Source: Onion yellows phytoplasma OY-M (GTDB taxonomy: Bacteria > Bacillota_I > Bacilli_A > Acholeplasmatales > Acholeplasmataceae). Taken from it: DNA of 64,000 nucleotides. The position numbers were made by a program, and so were the translations under genes. The stretch is from the NCBI GenBank assembly GCA_000009845.1, contig AP006628.2:530590-594589 (forward strand). Direction: 5' to 3'. This document shows, piece by piece, positions 33,867 to 43,359 of this stretch (positions within the stretch are counted from its first letter, which is position 1; each line of letters begins with the position of its first letter). The notes beneath the pieces were generated by a model. That model saw only the letters and a program-made list of their open reading frames with translations. It did no database searches and was not told the origin of the DNA.

Positions 33867-36374
33867 ATGAGCGACCAAAAAACTCAAAACGATGAAGCCA
33901 ACAACCACAAAGACCACGATCATGGCAACATTCAAGAAGTAAACTTAAGCAAGGAGATGAAAAAATCCTTCTTAAGTTATGCAATGAGCGTAATTGTATC
34001 AAGAGCTTTACCAGACATTAAAGATGGCTTAAAACCAGTCCAAAGACGTATTTTATATAGTATGAAAGAATTAGGCGTCTACAGTCACGCAAGCTACAAA
34101 AAAGCAGCTCGTGTAGTTGGGGATGTTATGGGTAAATACCATCCTCATGGAGATTCAAGCATTTATGAGGCAATGGTAAGAATGGCTCAAGATTTTAGTT
34201 ACCGTTATCCTTTAGTAGATGGTCATGGAAACTTTGGTTCAATTGATGGCGACAAAGCAGCAGCTATGCGTTATACTGAAGTTAAAATGGCAAAAATGGC
34301 AATGGAACTAATCAAAAACATTGACAAAGACACAATTGATTTTGTTGATAATTACGATGGTACTGAAAAAGAACCATTAGTACTTCCAACAGCTCTTCCC
34401 AACTTATTAATTAACGGAGCTACAGGAATTGCAGTAGGAATGGCAACCAAAATCCCTACTCATAATTTAGGCGAAGTCATTGATGGTTTAATTAACTACA
34501 TTAATAATAAAGACATTTCCATTGATGAATTAATGCAACACATCAAAGGACCTGATTTTCCTACTGGTGGCGAACTTTTAGGCTTACAAAGTTTAAAAAG
34601 TGCTTATCACACCGGACAAGGAGCTGTTATCTTAAAGGCTAAAAGTCACGTTTCGAAAGAAAGAGGAAAAACTTCAATCATTGTTACAGAAATTCCTTAT
34701 CAAGTCAAAAAAACTGATCTAATTGAAAAAATTGCTTTTCTAGTTAAAAACAAAATAGTAGAAGAAATCACAGACCTTAGAGACGAATCCAGTCGCAAAG
34801 GAATGAAAATTGTAATCGAACTTAAAAGAGACGCAAACAGTAAAATTATTCTTAACAAGCTTTATAAACATTCCCAATTAAGAATTTCTTTTGGTATCAA
34901 TATGGTTGCCTTAGTTGGAAAAACTCCCCAATTAGTTTCTTTAAAACAAATCTTAGAAGCTTTTTTCAATTTCCGCATCGAAGTTATTAACCGCCAAAAA
35001 AGCTTTGAACTCAAAAAAGCAAGCGCAAGAAAACATTTAGTAACAGCTCTTATCACTATTTTAGAAGACATCGAAACTGCTATTAAACTCATCAAAACTT
35101 CTACAGATGTCAAAGAAGCCCAAAGCAAATTAATGCAAAGATACAATTTTGATGAAATACAAAGCAAAGCCATTTTAGAAATGAGCCTCCAAAGACTTGC
35201 TAACCAAGAAACTCAAAAACTTATCACTGAAGAAAAAAACCTCACTCAAGAAATTTTAGAATGCCAAAGTATCATTGATTCCCAAAAGAAAAAAGAACGC
35301 ATTTTAGAAAAAGAACTTCTAGAAATGAAGAAAAAATACCAAGATGACAGAAAAACTACCCTCAATTTTGATGCTCCCCTAAACTTTGAAGACGAAGATT
35401 TAATCGAAGAAAAACCTATCATTATTACAATTACTAACAAAGGCTACATCAAAAGCATGGATATTGATACTTACAAACAACAAAAAAGAGGTGGGCAAGG
35501 CGTTTCTGGTATGAAAATCTACGAAGAAGACTTTATTGAACATCTAGCAATTACTTCTACTCACGATTATCACTTATTTTTTACTAACAAAGGCAAAGTC
35601 TATCAACTCAAAGGCTACGAAATTCCTTTAGGTCAAAGACAATCCAAAGGAAGCCATCTTGTTAATTTCTTACCATTCGAAAAAGACGAATTTTTAACTT
35701 CTTTCACCAGTGTTAAAAACTTTGATCAATCCCAAGATTACTTATTCTTTGCTACCAAAAAAGGCATAGTCAAAAAAACACCTCTCAAAGAATACAGCCA
35801 CATTTCCAAAAGAGGTCTTATTGCAATTAGGTTAAAAGAAAACGATGAAGTCCTTACAGTAAACAAAACCACAGGCACTAAAAATATCATTCTAGCATCT
35901 AACAATGGCAATGCTATTTGTTTTTGTGAAACCAAAATTAAAAGTATTAGTCGCAACAGTATGGGTGTAATTGGCATGCGTCTTGGAAGTGATGAATTCT
36001 TAGTAGGAGCTGCTTTATTTGACACTGATTCCAAAGAACAAAACATTTTAGTAATGACTGAAAACGGCTTTGGAAAAATCACCAATGTCAACCAATACCG
36101 CATTCAAGAACGTAGTGGCAAAGGCTCTAAAACTATCAAAGTAAACGACCAAAAAGGAAGACTTATTACCCTACAAGTTGTCCTCCCTACAGATGATCTT
36201 ATTGTTTCTTCTGACAAAGGACAAGTAGTAAGAGTAGCAATTGACCAAATTACCAAAACCAAAAACAAAGCTACCCAAGGAACGCGCATCATCAAATTAA
36301 AAACAGGTCATAAAGCAGTTTCAGTAGCAGTTGTCAAAAAAGAAGTACTTGATGTAGATGGCGTAGAAAATTAA
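33867..36374 (+). CDS. gyrA: DNA gyrase subunit A
   Basis: 835 residues. The quinolone-determining region reads [20 protein letters not shown]; Ser and Glu at the usual resistance positions look wild-type for Gram-positives. The catalytic tyrosine is in AAAMRYTE. The C-terminal wrapping domain has a GyrA box QKRGGQG, which topoisomerase IV lacks, supporting GyrA. The N-terminal 25 residues are His/Asp-rich and not conserved. AAAGAGG precedes the ATG. Probably co-transcribed with gyrB. Confidence 0.96.
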   Translation: MSDQKTQNDEANNHKDHDHGNIQEVNLSKEMKKSFLSYAMSVIVSRALPDIKDGLKPVQRRILYSMKELGVYSHASYKKAARVVGDVMGKYHPHGDSSIYEAMVRMAQDFSYRYPLVDGHGNFGSIDGDKAAAMRYTEVKMAKMAMELIKNIDKDTIDFVDNYDGTEKEPLVLPTALPNLLINGATGIAVGMATKIPTHNLGEVIDGLINYINNKDISIDELMQHIKGPDFPTGGELLGLQSLKSAYHTGQGAVILKAKSHVSKERGKTSIIVTEIPYQVKKTDLIEKIAFLVKNKIVEEITDLRDESSRKGMKIVIELKRDANSKIILNKLYKHSQLRISFGINMVALVGKTPQLVSLKQILEAFFNFRIEVINRQKSFELKKASARKHLVTALITILEDIETAIKLIKTSTDVKEAQSKLMQRYNFDEIQSKAILEMSLQRLANQETQKLITEEKNLTQEILECQSIIDSQKKKERILEKELLEMKKKYQDDRKTTLNFDAPLNFEDEDLIEEKPIIITITNKGYIKSMDIDTYKQQKRGGQGVSGMKIYEEDFIEHLAITSTHDYHLFFTNKGKVYQLKGYEIPLGQRQSKGSHLVNFLPFEKDEFLTSFTSVKNFDQSQDYLFFATKKGIVKKTPLKEYSHISKRGLIAIRLKENDEVLTVNKTTGTKNIILASNNGNAICFCETKIKSISRNSMGVIGMRLGSDEFLVGAALFDTDSKEQNILVMTENGFGKITNVNQYRIQERSGKGSKTIKVNDQKGRLITLQVVLPTDDLIVSSDKGQVVRVAIDQITKTKNKATQGTRIIKLKTGHKAVSVAVVKKEVLDVDGVEN

Positions 36375-36468
36375 TTTTAAACCAACAAAAAAAGACAAAA
36401 CACCAAAGGAAAAAGAACAAAGGTCTTATCATATTATTTTAATCTCATAATTAAAGGTCTAAACGCAT

Positions 36469-36969
36469 ATGAAAACCAAAATATATTTAGAAACAATTAC
36501 TAATACCCCAAAAGAAACCCAAATATTAAGTTACAATTTAGGAAAAAAACTCATCAATCAAAAAAAAAACACTCCCAAAGAAAAACAAAGCAAAACAATC
36601 ATTTTATTACAAGGCTCTTTGGGTTGTGGAAAAACTATCTTTACTAAGGGTTTTATTAAAAGTTTTGCCATCCTTCAAAATGTTTGTAGTCCTACTTTTG
36701 TCATTTCTAAAACCTACAAGAACAAATTGCACACTATTTATCATCTTGATTTATATCGCACAGACCTTGAGACTGAATTTTTAGAAGAACTATTAGAAGA
36801 CCTTACTTATCAAGATTTTGTTATAGTAGAATATTTTCAAAATTGCAGTTACCTTTTTCCTGATTTTGCTTTTTTAGTAGAAATGACATTTTTAAATGAA
36901 ACTCAAAGAAAAATTACTATCTATCAAAATAGCAACCTTGATAATAAAAATAAAAGTGGATCAAAATGA
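36469..36969 (+). CDS. tsaE: tRNA threonylcarbamoyladenosine biosynthesis ATPase TsaE
   Basis: 166 residues with Walker A GSLGCGKT and the family segments FVISKTYKN...IYHLDLYR and DFVIVEYFQN. TsaE is the ATPase that works with TsaB and TsaD to make t6A37 on ANN-reading tRNAs. The next gene, overlapping by 4 nt, is tsaB, so the pair is coupled. The Walker A cysteine is unusual but tolerated. Confidence 0.92.
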   Translation: MKTKIYLETITNTPKETQILSYNLGKKLINQKKNTPKEKQSKTIILLQGSLGCGKTIFTKGFIKSFAILQNVCSPTFVISKTYKNKLHTIYHLDLYRTDLETEFLEELLEDLTYQDFVIVEYFQNCSYLFPDFAFLVEMTFLNETQRKITIYQNSNLDNKNKSGSK

Positions 36970-37679
36970 TATTCAAAATACTTATTCCAAAATCAACCTT
37001 TAAATTTTTTTTGCAAATCTCTAACCAAACTTTTGAAAGCGATACGACAATGAATCACAAAAACATTTTAATTCTAGATACTGCCACCAAAAGCCAAATA
37101 GTTATTTTAGTTATCCAAGGAAAAATTACTACTTTCAAATCCCGCCTTGGCAAAAACGATTATGTTCCTTGCATGATTCCTTTAATTGAAAGTGTCTTAC
37201 AAGAAAATAATTTAGGTCTAAACAACTTAGATGCTTTAATAGTTGGTGTGGGTCCTGGTTCTTATACTGGCACTCGTGTAGCAGTTCTTACAGCCAAAAT
37301 GTTATCCTTCAACTTACAAATCCCTTTATACCAAATAAGCAGTCTATTACTTTTATCTAGTGGTTATTCTTATGCTTCACTTACTCCTTTAATTGATGTT
37401 AGAAGTAATGCTTTTTTTGCTTTAAGCCTCAAAGAAAACCACATTTACTTAAACGAAGATAGATTTGAAAGCAGTTTCTTGCAATCTTTTCCTAATCATT
37501 TATTAATTGAACCAACTACTATCAAAATAGATTTTTGCACCATCAAACAATTTGCAAAAATTGTTTCCAATTGCCATTTATTAGTTCCTAACTACTTAAC
37601 CAAAACCCAGGCAGAACGCAATTTAGAAAAAAATCGATTGACAAAAAAAGTAAAAATATTTTTAAAAAAAATTAAATAA
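36966..37679 (+). CDS. tsaB: tRNA threonylcarbamoyladenosine biosynthesis protein TsaB
   Basis: TsaB is the scaffold paralog of TsaD in t6A synthesis. The core starts at ILILDTATKSQIV and contains VGVGPGSYTGTRVAVLTAKML and the DVRSNAFFAL segment. The annotated ATG at 36966 overlaps the tsaE stop and would add 28 residues; the internal ATG at 37050 (MNHKNILILDT) gives the usual family start, and I prefer it. C-terminus is short and very basic. A terminator follows directly. Confidence 0.88.
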   Translation: MIFKILIPKSTFKFFLQISNQTFESDTTMNHKNILILDTATKSQIVILVIQGKITTFKSRLGKNDYVPCMIPLIESVLQENNLGLNNLDALIVGVGPGSYTGTRVAVLTAKMLSFNLQIPLYQISSLLLLSSGYSYASLTPLIDVRSNAFFALSLKENHIYLNEDRFESSFLQSFPNHLLIEPTTIKIDFCTIKQFAKIVSNCHLLVPNYLTKTQAERNLEKNRLTKKVKIFLKKIK

Positions 37680-37684
37680 TCCCA

Positions 37685-37709
37685 AAAAGAGACTTTTGAA
37701 GTCTCTTTT
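37685..37709 (+). terminator. Rho-independent terminator of tsaE-tsaB
   Basis: AAAAGAGACTT, TTG loop, AAGTCTCTTTT and a T-run, six bases after the tsaB stop. Confidence 0.9.
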
Positions 37710-38032
37710 TTTTATATATAAAATCGCAAGGAAAGCACTCATGATATACAGATTAGTGAGCAAAAAACTTGTTGTTTGTTTTTTTTGTGATAAAATGACA
37801 TTAATAGCAAGTTTTTTATTTTTTGAACTGCTGTGGCAAATTTGTAAAAAGATGGGGTTAAAAAAAATGTAAAAATGTACATACAAAATAACAATTATTT
37901 TTTCATTTCAATATTTACTTTTTGGTTTTAAAAAAATATATATTATTATTTAATTTTTTTAGTTTTAATGATTACAATTATTTTTATTTTTTTTTAAAAA
38001 ACATAAAATAAAAAAGGATCTATATTATAAAA
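37710..38032. other. Non-coding spacer
   Basis: About 320 AT-rich bases before the surface-protein gene. TGTGATAAAATGAC near 37787 could be a -10. AAAAAGGATC precedes the next ATG. Nothing else is seen. Confidence 0.4.
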
Positions 38033-39487
38033 ATGGATAATGCAAAAAGAAAAAAATCATTTTATTTAAAAGTATCTAAATTATATTTATTAATTTCTTT
38101 ATTATTTTTTATATTAAATATTACTTATGTTTTTGCAACAACTAATAATGAAACACAAACATACACTTCATCCAGTAGAGCATATAAACCTCATAATGAA
38201 GGCGAAGAAAAACAATTAGACTGGGAAAATCCTAATACTTGGGATAAAGTTTATGATTCTAATAATAAACAAATTTCAAAAAGATATTTTAAAGAAGGCA
38301 GCGACGAAGATAACAAACAAGTTAATTGGGATCACGATAAAACTTGGGATAAAACGTATTATGATGGCAACTTTGCAGAAGAAGTTCAAGCTGAAGAATA
38401 TATATTAACTGAAAGGCATTACACATCAAATAGCAAAGAATATAAAAAAATAGTTAATTGGAATCACGATAAAACTTATGATATAGAATTAAAAATTATT
38501 AATAATAGACCTTATAAATTAAATAAAAGAAGTTATCTCAATGACAATAAAGAAATAAATTGGAAAAGCCCTAATACTTGGAATAGAACTTTAGATGATA
38601 ATAGTGGACATACATTAGAACAAAGACATTTTAAAACCTCAGAAGATGATATTTATTGGGAACATAAAGAAACTTGGAATAAAGAATATCAAGATAATGA
38701 AATGACAAAACAAACATTTTTTAATTCAGATGGAAGCGAAAAGACAACCAGTTATAGTTCAAGTTCCGAAGATGATGATAGTTCTATGAATGTGGATCTT
38801 GCAGATGGCGATGCTTCTATGGATGTGAATTCTGAAGATGATGGTGGCTTTGTACCTTTGTATTCTTTTGGTAATAAGGATGATAATGTGGTAATTACAT
38901 TTGTAGATGATTCTAAAAAAGAAGTTTTGGAACAAGATGAAAATAACAATATAAAAAAACAAATACGTTATACAATAGAAGATGATAAAAAAGTAGATTG
39001 GGAAAATGATGAAACTTATGATGCCGAATATGATGAAAATAATATAAAAATATCTGAAACACATTATTTAAGAGACAGCGAAAATGAAGATGAACAAAAA
39101 CCAATTGATTATAAAAAAAGTTGGTTCTTCATACCAAAATCAGCAACTACAACAATAGAAGAAACCATAGAAGAAGGAAACCCAACTGTAACTTTAATAA
39201 CAGTTAATAATTTAATAACTAAAAAAACAACTAAAACAACTATTGTAGGTGATGAAGTTCGACAATCTGAAATAACAAAAGAAGAAGATGAAACAACTGA
39301 AGTAGATAAAAAAGATGAAACAACTGCAGAAAATAACGAACCAGTAGTGCCAGCAAATACTCAATCCCCAGAAAAAGAACCACAAACAAAACTTACCCCC
39401 AAAATTGTTATGGGTGTTTTAGTAACCACTATTGTTGTTTCTTTGATTTATGTATATGTCAAAAGAGAACAACTTTTTAAAAAATAA
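38033..39487 (+). CDS. Surface protein with tryptophan repeats and C-terminal membrane anchor
   Basis: 484 residues. A signal peptide (about 1-36, ending YVFA) is followed by six or more degenerate repeats of 30-40 residues. Each has a core like KQVNWDHDKTWDKTYYD followed by an ISKRYF-like strand. An acidic Ser/Asp stretch follows (near 240-270), then a second repeat block, a Thr/Glu-rich spacer and one C-terminal span (VMGVLVTTIVVSLIYVYVK) with a basic tail. This layout fits a cell-surface protein exposed to the host. The repeats recall DUF2963 but with Trp in place of the PQTG core. The adjacent DNA downstream is a PMU end. Confidence 0.75.
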   Translation: MDNAKRKKSFYLKVSKLYLLISLLFFILNITYVFATTNNETQTYTSSSRAYKPHNEGEEKQLDWENPNTWDKVYDSNNKQISKRYFKEGSDEDNKQVNWDHDKTWDKTYYDGNFAEEVQAEEYILTERHYTSNSKEYKKIVNWNHDKTYDIELKIINNRPYKLNKRSYLNDNKEINWKSPNTWNRTLDDNSGHTLEQRHFKTSEDDIYWEHKETWNKEYQDNEMTKQTFFNSDGSEKTTSYSSSSEDDDSSMNVDLADGDASMDVNSEDDGGFVPLYSFGNKDDNVVITFVDDSKKEVLEQDENNNIKKQIRYTIEDDKKVDWENDETYDAEYDENNIKISETHYLRDSENEDEQKPIDYKKSWFFIPKSATTTIEETIEEGNPTVTLITVNNLITKKTTKTTIVGDEVRQSEITKEEDETTEVDKKDETTAENNEPVVPANTQSPEKEPQTKLTPKIVMGVLVTTIVVSLIYVYVKREQLFKK

Positions 39488-39528
39488 TGTTTAAAATATT
39501 TTTATTATTATAATTTTTGATATAAATT

Positions 39529-39823
39529 AGGTGTTCCAAAACTTTGGACAACTTTTTACTTTTTAAAAATTCTTTAAGACTAACTTAATAGTTAGTCTTT
39601 TTTTCTTTTCAAGACTAAAAAAATAATTTCTTATCTTTTATAAAAATGTTTTTAGAAAGGAATAAAATGTTAAGACAAAAATTATTTAAAGATTTTTTGA
39701 AAAATAAAAAGAATTTAGCAATTCGCGATCAATTAATCGAAATGCATTTACCATTAGTAAAAAAAATAGCCAACCAATTTAAATACTTCCCTAAATCACT
39801 CCAAAGAGAGGATTTATATCAAG
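39529..39823 (+). mobile_element. First PMU: terminal repeat and start, interrupted
   Basis: The PMU end begins AGGTGTTCCAAAACTTTGGAC, includes the hairpin AAGACTAAC.../...TTAGTCTT (39571-39605) and leads into a sigma-factor gene. The same end, with a few differences, recurs at 46953-47090 in front of an intact sigma gene. After 180 bases of the gene the 6.9-kb element takes over at 39824. Confidence 0.7.
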
Positions 39824-39846
39824 GGTTTTTTGTAGGCGATTACTGA
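39667..39846 (+). pseudogene. fliA: Sigma-factor gene fragment, truncated by element insertion
   Basis: The start ATG 39667 follows AGAAAGGAATAAA. The first 52 codons match the intact sigma gene at 47091 (LRQKLFKDFLKNKKNLAIRDQLIEMHLPLVKK and so on, region 2 start). Homology stops at YQ (CAAG at 39820-39823), after which the frame runs into the element and ends GFFVGDY. The identical GFFVGDY tail ends the broken tra5 at 62211. An upstream in-frame ATG at 39646 lacks support. Confidence 0.88.
39831..39842 (+). repeat. Left terminal inverted repeat of element copy 1
   Basis: TGTAGGCGATTA, eight bases in from CAAG. Exact inverted match at 46670-46681 and exact direct match at 62196-62207 in copy 2. 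Confidence 0.88.
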
Positions 39847-39989
39847 GTTTTTTAAAAATATTGTTTCTTTTAAAAAAAATCTTTTTCTTATTACTTATAT
39901 TATAGCATTAATAATTTTAATAATTTAAAGTTTTTTTAAGTTTTTTAAAATTTATAAATAATTTTATTTATTTTTTTCCAACAACAAAA

Positions 39990-40010
39990 GCCGTCTAACA
40001 ATTAGACAGC
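39990..40010 (-). terminator. Terminator of the helicase-HUH gene, copy 1
   Basis: Minus-strand hairpin GCTGTCTAA, TTG loop, TTAGACGGC, then TTTTGTTG. In copy 2 (62355-62375) one stem base differs but pairing is kept as G-U in minus-strand RNA only, which supports a leftward RNA hairpin. Confidence 0.75.
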
Positions 40011-40057
40011 AAAATTAATTAAAAATATTGAATTTAAAATAATTTAATCAAATTAAA

Positions 40058-43000
40058 TTAAAGAGAAATTTGAAAATTTTGAATATAATTATTTTCAAGA
40101 TATCTATACCAATATTGACATTCAATTTTTTTCAATATTTCAATATCTGTATCTTTTTTTTCATAATCTTTTTTAAGTTTTAATTTAAGTTTTTGTAATT
40201 TAAAATATTTTTTAAAATTCTTATTAAGAAAATGATTTTTTGGTTGAATACCAGATAAATTTAAACTAAAATAATTAGAATTTTGAAATTGTTGTGAATT
40301 CATATAAGATTTACACAACAAAGTCAAATTATGTGGAATTTTAATATTTTTTCCATTGACTCTTTGTTTAATATTCCATTCAAATATATTAGAAAAATTA
40401 AAATTAACAATTGGAAATGAACTTAATTCTATTTCTTTAATTATATCATAAGGAAATAATGCCAAAAAGGATTTTTGCGGACAAGAAACACATGTACGAG
40501 AAAATCCAAACAAATGACGACTATAAAAATCAATTCCTTTATTAGAATTTGTTTCAATTAGTTTATCATTTTTAGAAACATATTTACTAACATATGAAAC
40601 AATTTTATTGACATAATTTTTTTATCAAAAGTGCCTTTATAAAAAGGTTTACATTTGCTAATTTCAATTTTTTCAAATAAAAGATTTGTTTTTGATGGTC
40701 TAAAAATTTGAACGTTTTGACTAATTGGATTTAAATGTTTATAATGTTTTATATTATTTTTATTCATAACAGATGCATAAGCATTAGCCCAAAGCAAAGT
40801 AATTTTTGGCACTTTAACATTCTTTTTCTCGTAATAATTTTGAGGTATTTTAATATTACCTTTTTCATCTATTTTATGCATTAAATAATCATCATAAAAA
40901 ATACTCTTATTCCCTTTAATAGGTCGGTTTTTTAAACCCAAAGCATAATCTTTATCAGTACACAAATAACGAGAATATACACCAAAAGAATTTAAAACAT
41001 CAATATTAAAAATAATATGATAATGAATAACTCCTAATTTAGTAGTTTCCAAAGACCAAAAATAACGAAAATCTTGCATTTTAGAATAAACCAAATCTTT
41101 TTGAGAGAATTGTTGAAATAAATTTGATAAATAATTTTTTCTCACTAAACGAATAAAACGTTTCCTTACTTGCCCCATAATATCAGGTTCATGAGTATAT
41201 TTTATAGCTTTACCTTGTAAATCATCATAAGGAGCTGTCAAAGTAATAAAAGATATTTTTTTAGAATCCTTAAAATTATATAACAGTTTATCCTTAGCAT
41301 TTTGTGAAGAATCTCGATAATGCCTTAAAATTTTTGATTTTGGTTTAATTTCTTGGAAATTATTTTCTTTTAATTGTTTTTTTAAAGAATAATCCAATTT
41401 CAAATCATCATCACTTAATGACAAATGCCTTTCTTCTTTTTTTTCTTTTAAATATTTTTTATAACATTTAATTCGTTCCAAAGGTTCAAACATAAAATAA
41501 TTAAACCCTTTTAAACGAGTTTCATAACCATTATCTTTTTTATTTACTTTATAAATATTTTTAGAAATTTCCTTAAATAAAACACATAATTTTAAATAAC
41601 ATTTCTTATAATAAGATTCAGTAATTTGATTAAATTTATGTTGTTTTTCTAATTGGTTAACTTTTTCATTATAAATTTTAATAGTAGTAGATAATTCATC
41701 ATAATTTTCTATATCTTTTGAATTAGGTAAACAAATTTTTAAATAATCTAAATCAAAAATTTTATCATTTAATCCTTTTGTAAAATCATCAGAAATTAAT
41801 TCTTTTTTTATTAAGGAATAAAAATAATCTATAAAAATAGAAGAATCATTCAAAGTTAAAATTTCAATATCACGTTTAGCACGAGTTATTGCAGTATAAA
41901 TTAATTTTTTTTCTAAAACTTTGTCTTGTAATTCATTTCGATTTTGCCAACCAATTAAATAAACGTATTCGTTTTCATATCCTTTATATCCATGTATCGT
42001 TGACAAAATAATTTCATTTTCTTTACTATTATTATCAGATGTAGTAAAAAGAATTTGGTTTTTTGTAAACTCATCTTTAATTTTTTGTAATTCAGCATTA
42101 CTACGGCAAAGAACAGTTGTAGAAGAAATTAAAGAATTTTTAATTTTTTCACACAAATAATTAATTTGTTGATAAAAATTATCAAAAAAAGAAAAATTTA
42201 TAAAATCTCTATATTTTTTTTCACTAAAAGATAATTGTAAATATTCCTTATTATCAATTAATTCATTAGCTGCTTTAACAATATTAATACCTTTGGAACG
42301 ATAATTAACATTTAAAAAATGTTTTTCAGGTTTAAAATCTTTTACAAAAAGTTCCAAAATACGTTCACTAGAACCAAAAGAACTATAAATATTTTGAGTA
42401 TAATCACCAAAACAATATAAAGAATTTGGTTTATTAAATAAAAGTTCTTTTATAATAAAATAATAAAAATAATTTAAATCTTGGAATTCATCAATAAAAA
42501 CAAGACGATTATAAATTAAACCATTATTTCTTTCAACAAATTCAATAAAATCACTAGTTTCAATTAATAAACCATCAAAAGTTATTAAATTATAATAATT
42601 TAATTTTTCATAATACAAATTTAATAACAATTCAAAAGATTTTTTTAAAACTTTATCATCAATTTTAATAGATGAATAACAGTTTTCTTTTTGAAAAGTT
42701 AAACGTATTAAATTATTTAATTCCTGTAAAAGCTTTCTAAATGAATATTTTCTTTGTTCTTTAAAATACAATTTTAAATCTTGATTTTCTTTTAAAATCA
42801 GTTTTAAAATATTTAATTTAGTTTCATCATCAATAAATTTTCGTTGTTTTGCTGTTTCATTAAAAATATTATATTTTAAATAACAAGAATAAGCAAAACT
42901 ATGAAATGTTCTAATTTCATAATTATCTTTTAAATATTTTTCTAATTCATCATCATTATAAGAAGGATAATCTTCTTTTAATGATGAAAATAATTTATCA

Positions 43001-43179
43001 TAAATAATATTTTTAGTAGCATTAGTAGCTACCAAAATTAAAGGTTTTTCTTTTTCTTTTTGTCTTAATTTTTCAATTAAAATGGTAGTTTTGCCAGAAC
43101 CAGCTCCACCATGTATATACATGCAAGAAGCATCTGAATTAATAATATCTTTTTGTTCTTTTGATAAATTAAATAACAT
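40058..43179 (-). pseudogene. UvrD-type helicase fused to HUH (Y2) endonuclease, copy 1, frameshifted
   Basis: Originally about 1,040 residues. N-terminal SF1A helicase: Walker A GGAGSGKT (24-31), motif II IDEFQDL (near 230), NYRS (near 291), HGYKGYENEYVYL (near 400) and TAITRAKRD (near 430). A helical linker follows. C-terminal HUH nuclease: motif 1 SFITLTAPYDD (near 643), motif 2 GVIHYHIIFN with the HxH metal site (near 720) and, after the frameshift, motif 3 YVSKYVSK (near 865). One T is missing from the run at 40617-40623 compared with copy 2, so the first frame ends at 40558 before the tyrosines; 40058-40513 is the rest. ATG 43179 follows AAGGAG. Likely role: rolling-circle replication and integration. 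Confidence 0.85.
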
Positions 43180-43196
43180 CTTATTCTCCTTTATAA

Positions 43197-43246
43197 TATT
43201 ACCCCCCTAAATCCCCAAAGGGGACTTTATAGGAGGGGGTGTAATA
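43197..43246. promoter_or_regulatory. GC-rich hairpin with TAATATTAC, candidate rolling-circle origin
   Basis: A 50-bp imperfect palindrome with outer arms TATTAC/GTAATA, then C-run against G-run, and an inner CCCC-AAA-GGGG hairpin. The left arm overlaps TAATATTAC (43194-43202), identical to the nonamer nicked by geminivirus-type Reps. It lies 18 bases upstream of the helicase-HUH start. The G/C runs and a further GC patch (43268-43298) are striking in this AT-rich DNA. Whether the nonamer match means anything for this Y2-type nuclease is unknown. Confidence 0.55.
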
Positions 43247-43321
43247 GATTAATTGTAATGTTCTTCGGCTGGCCGCCTAATTCGCTCTGCTCGTCTTTGA
43301 ATAATGTTAGACTTAGAATAA

Positions 43322-43345
43322 AAAAACCCTAATAAAAAGGGATTT
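43322..43345 (-). terminator. Terminator of the small-protein operon
   Basis: Minus-strand AAATCCCT / AGGGTTT hairpin followed by a T-run, 15 bases after the 225-residue gene. It separates the structural-type genes from the helicase-HUH gene. Confidence 0.65.
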
Positions 43346-43359
43346 AGTTTCTATATTGA

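Noticed and set aside
32834-36295. Leftward frames of 60-120 codons opposite gyrB and gyrA
   Set aside because: Antisense shadows of strongly coding sequence with no translation signals.
38752-39104. Leftward His/Ile/Phe-rich frames opposite the surface protein
   Set aside because: Antisense of acidic Asp/Glu/Asn codons; composition is a mirror artefact.
40058-43179. Calling the fusion a plain chromosomal UvrD/PcrA repair helicase
   Set aside because: The C-terminal third has HUH motifs, it lies inside repeat-bounded mobile DNA, and a second copy sits in a different host gene.
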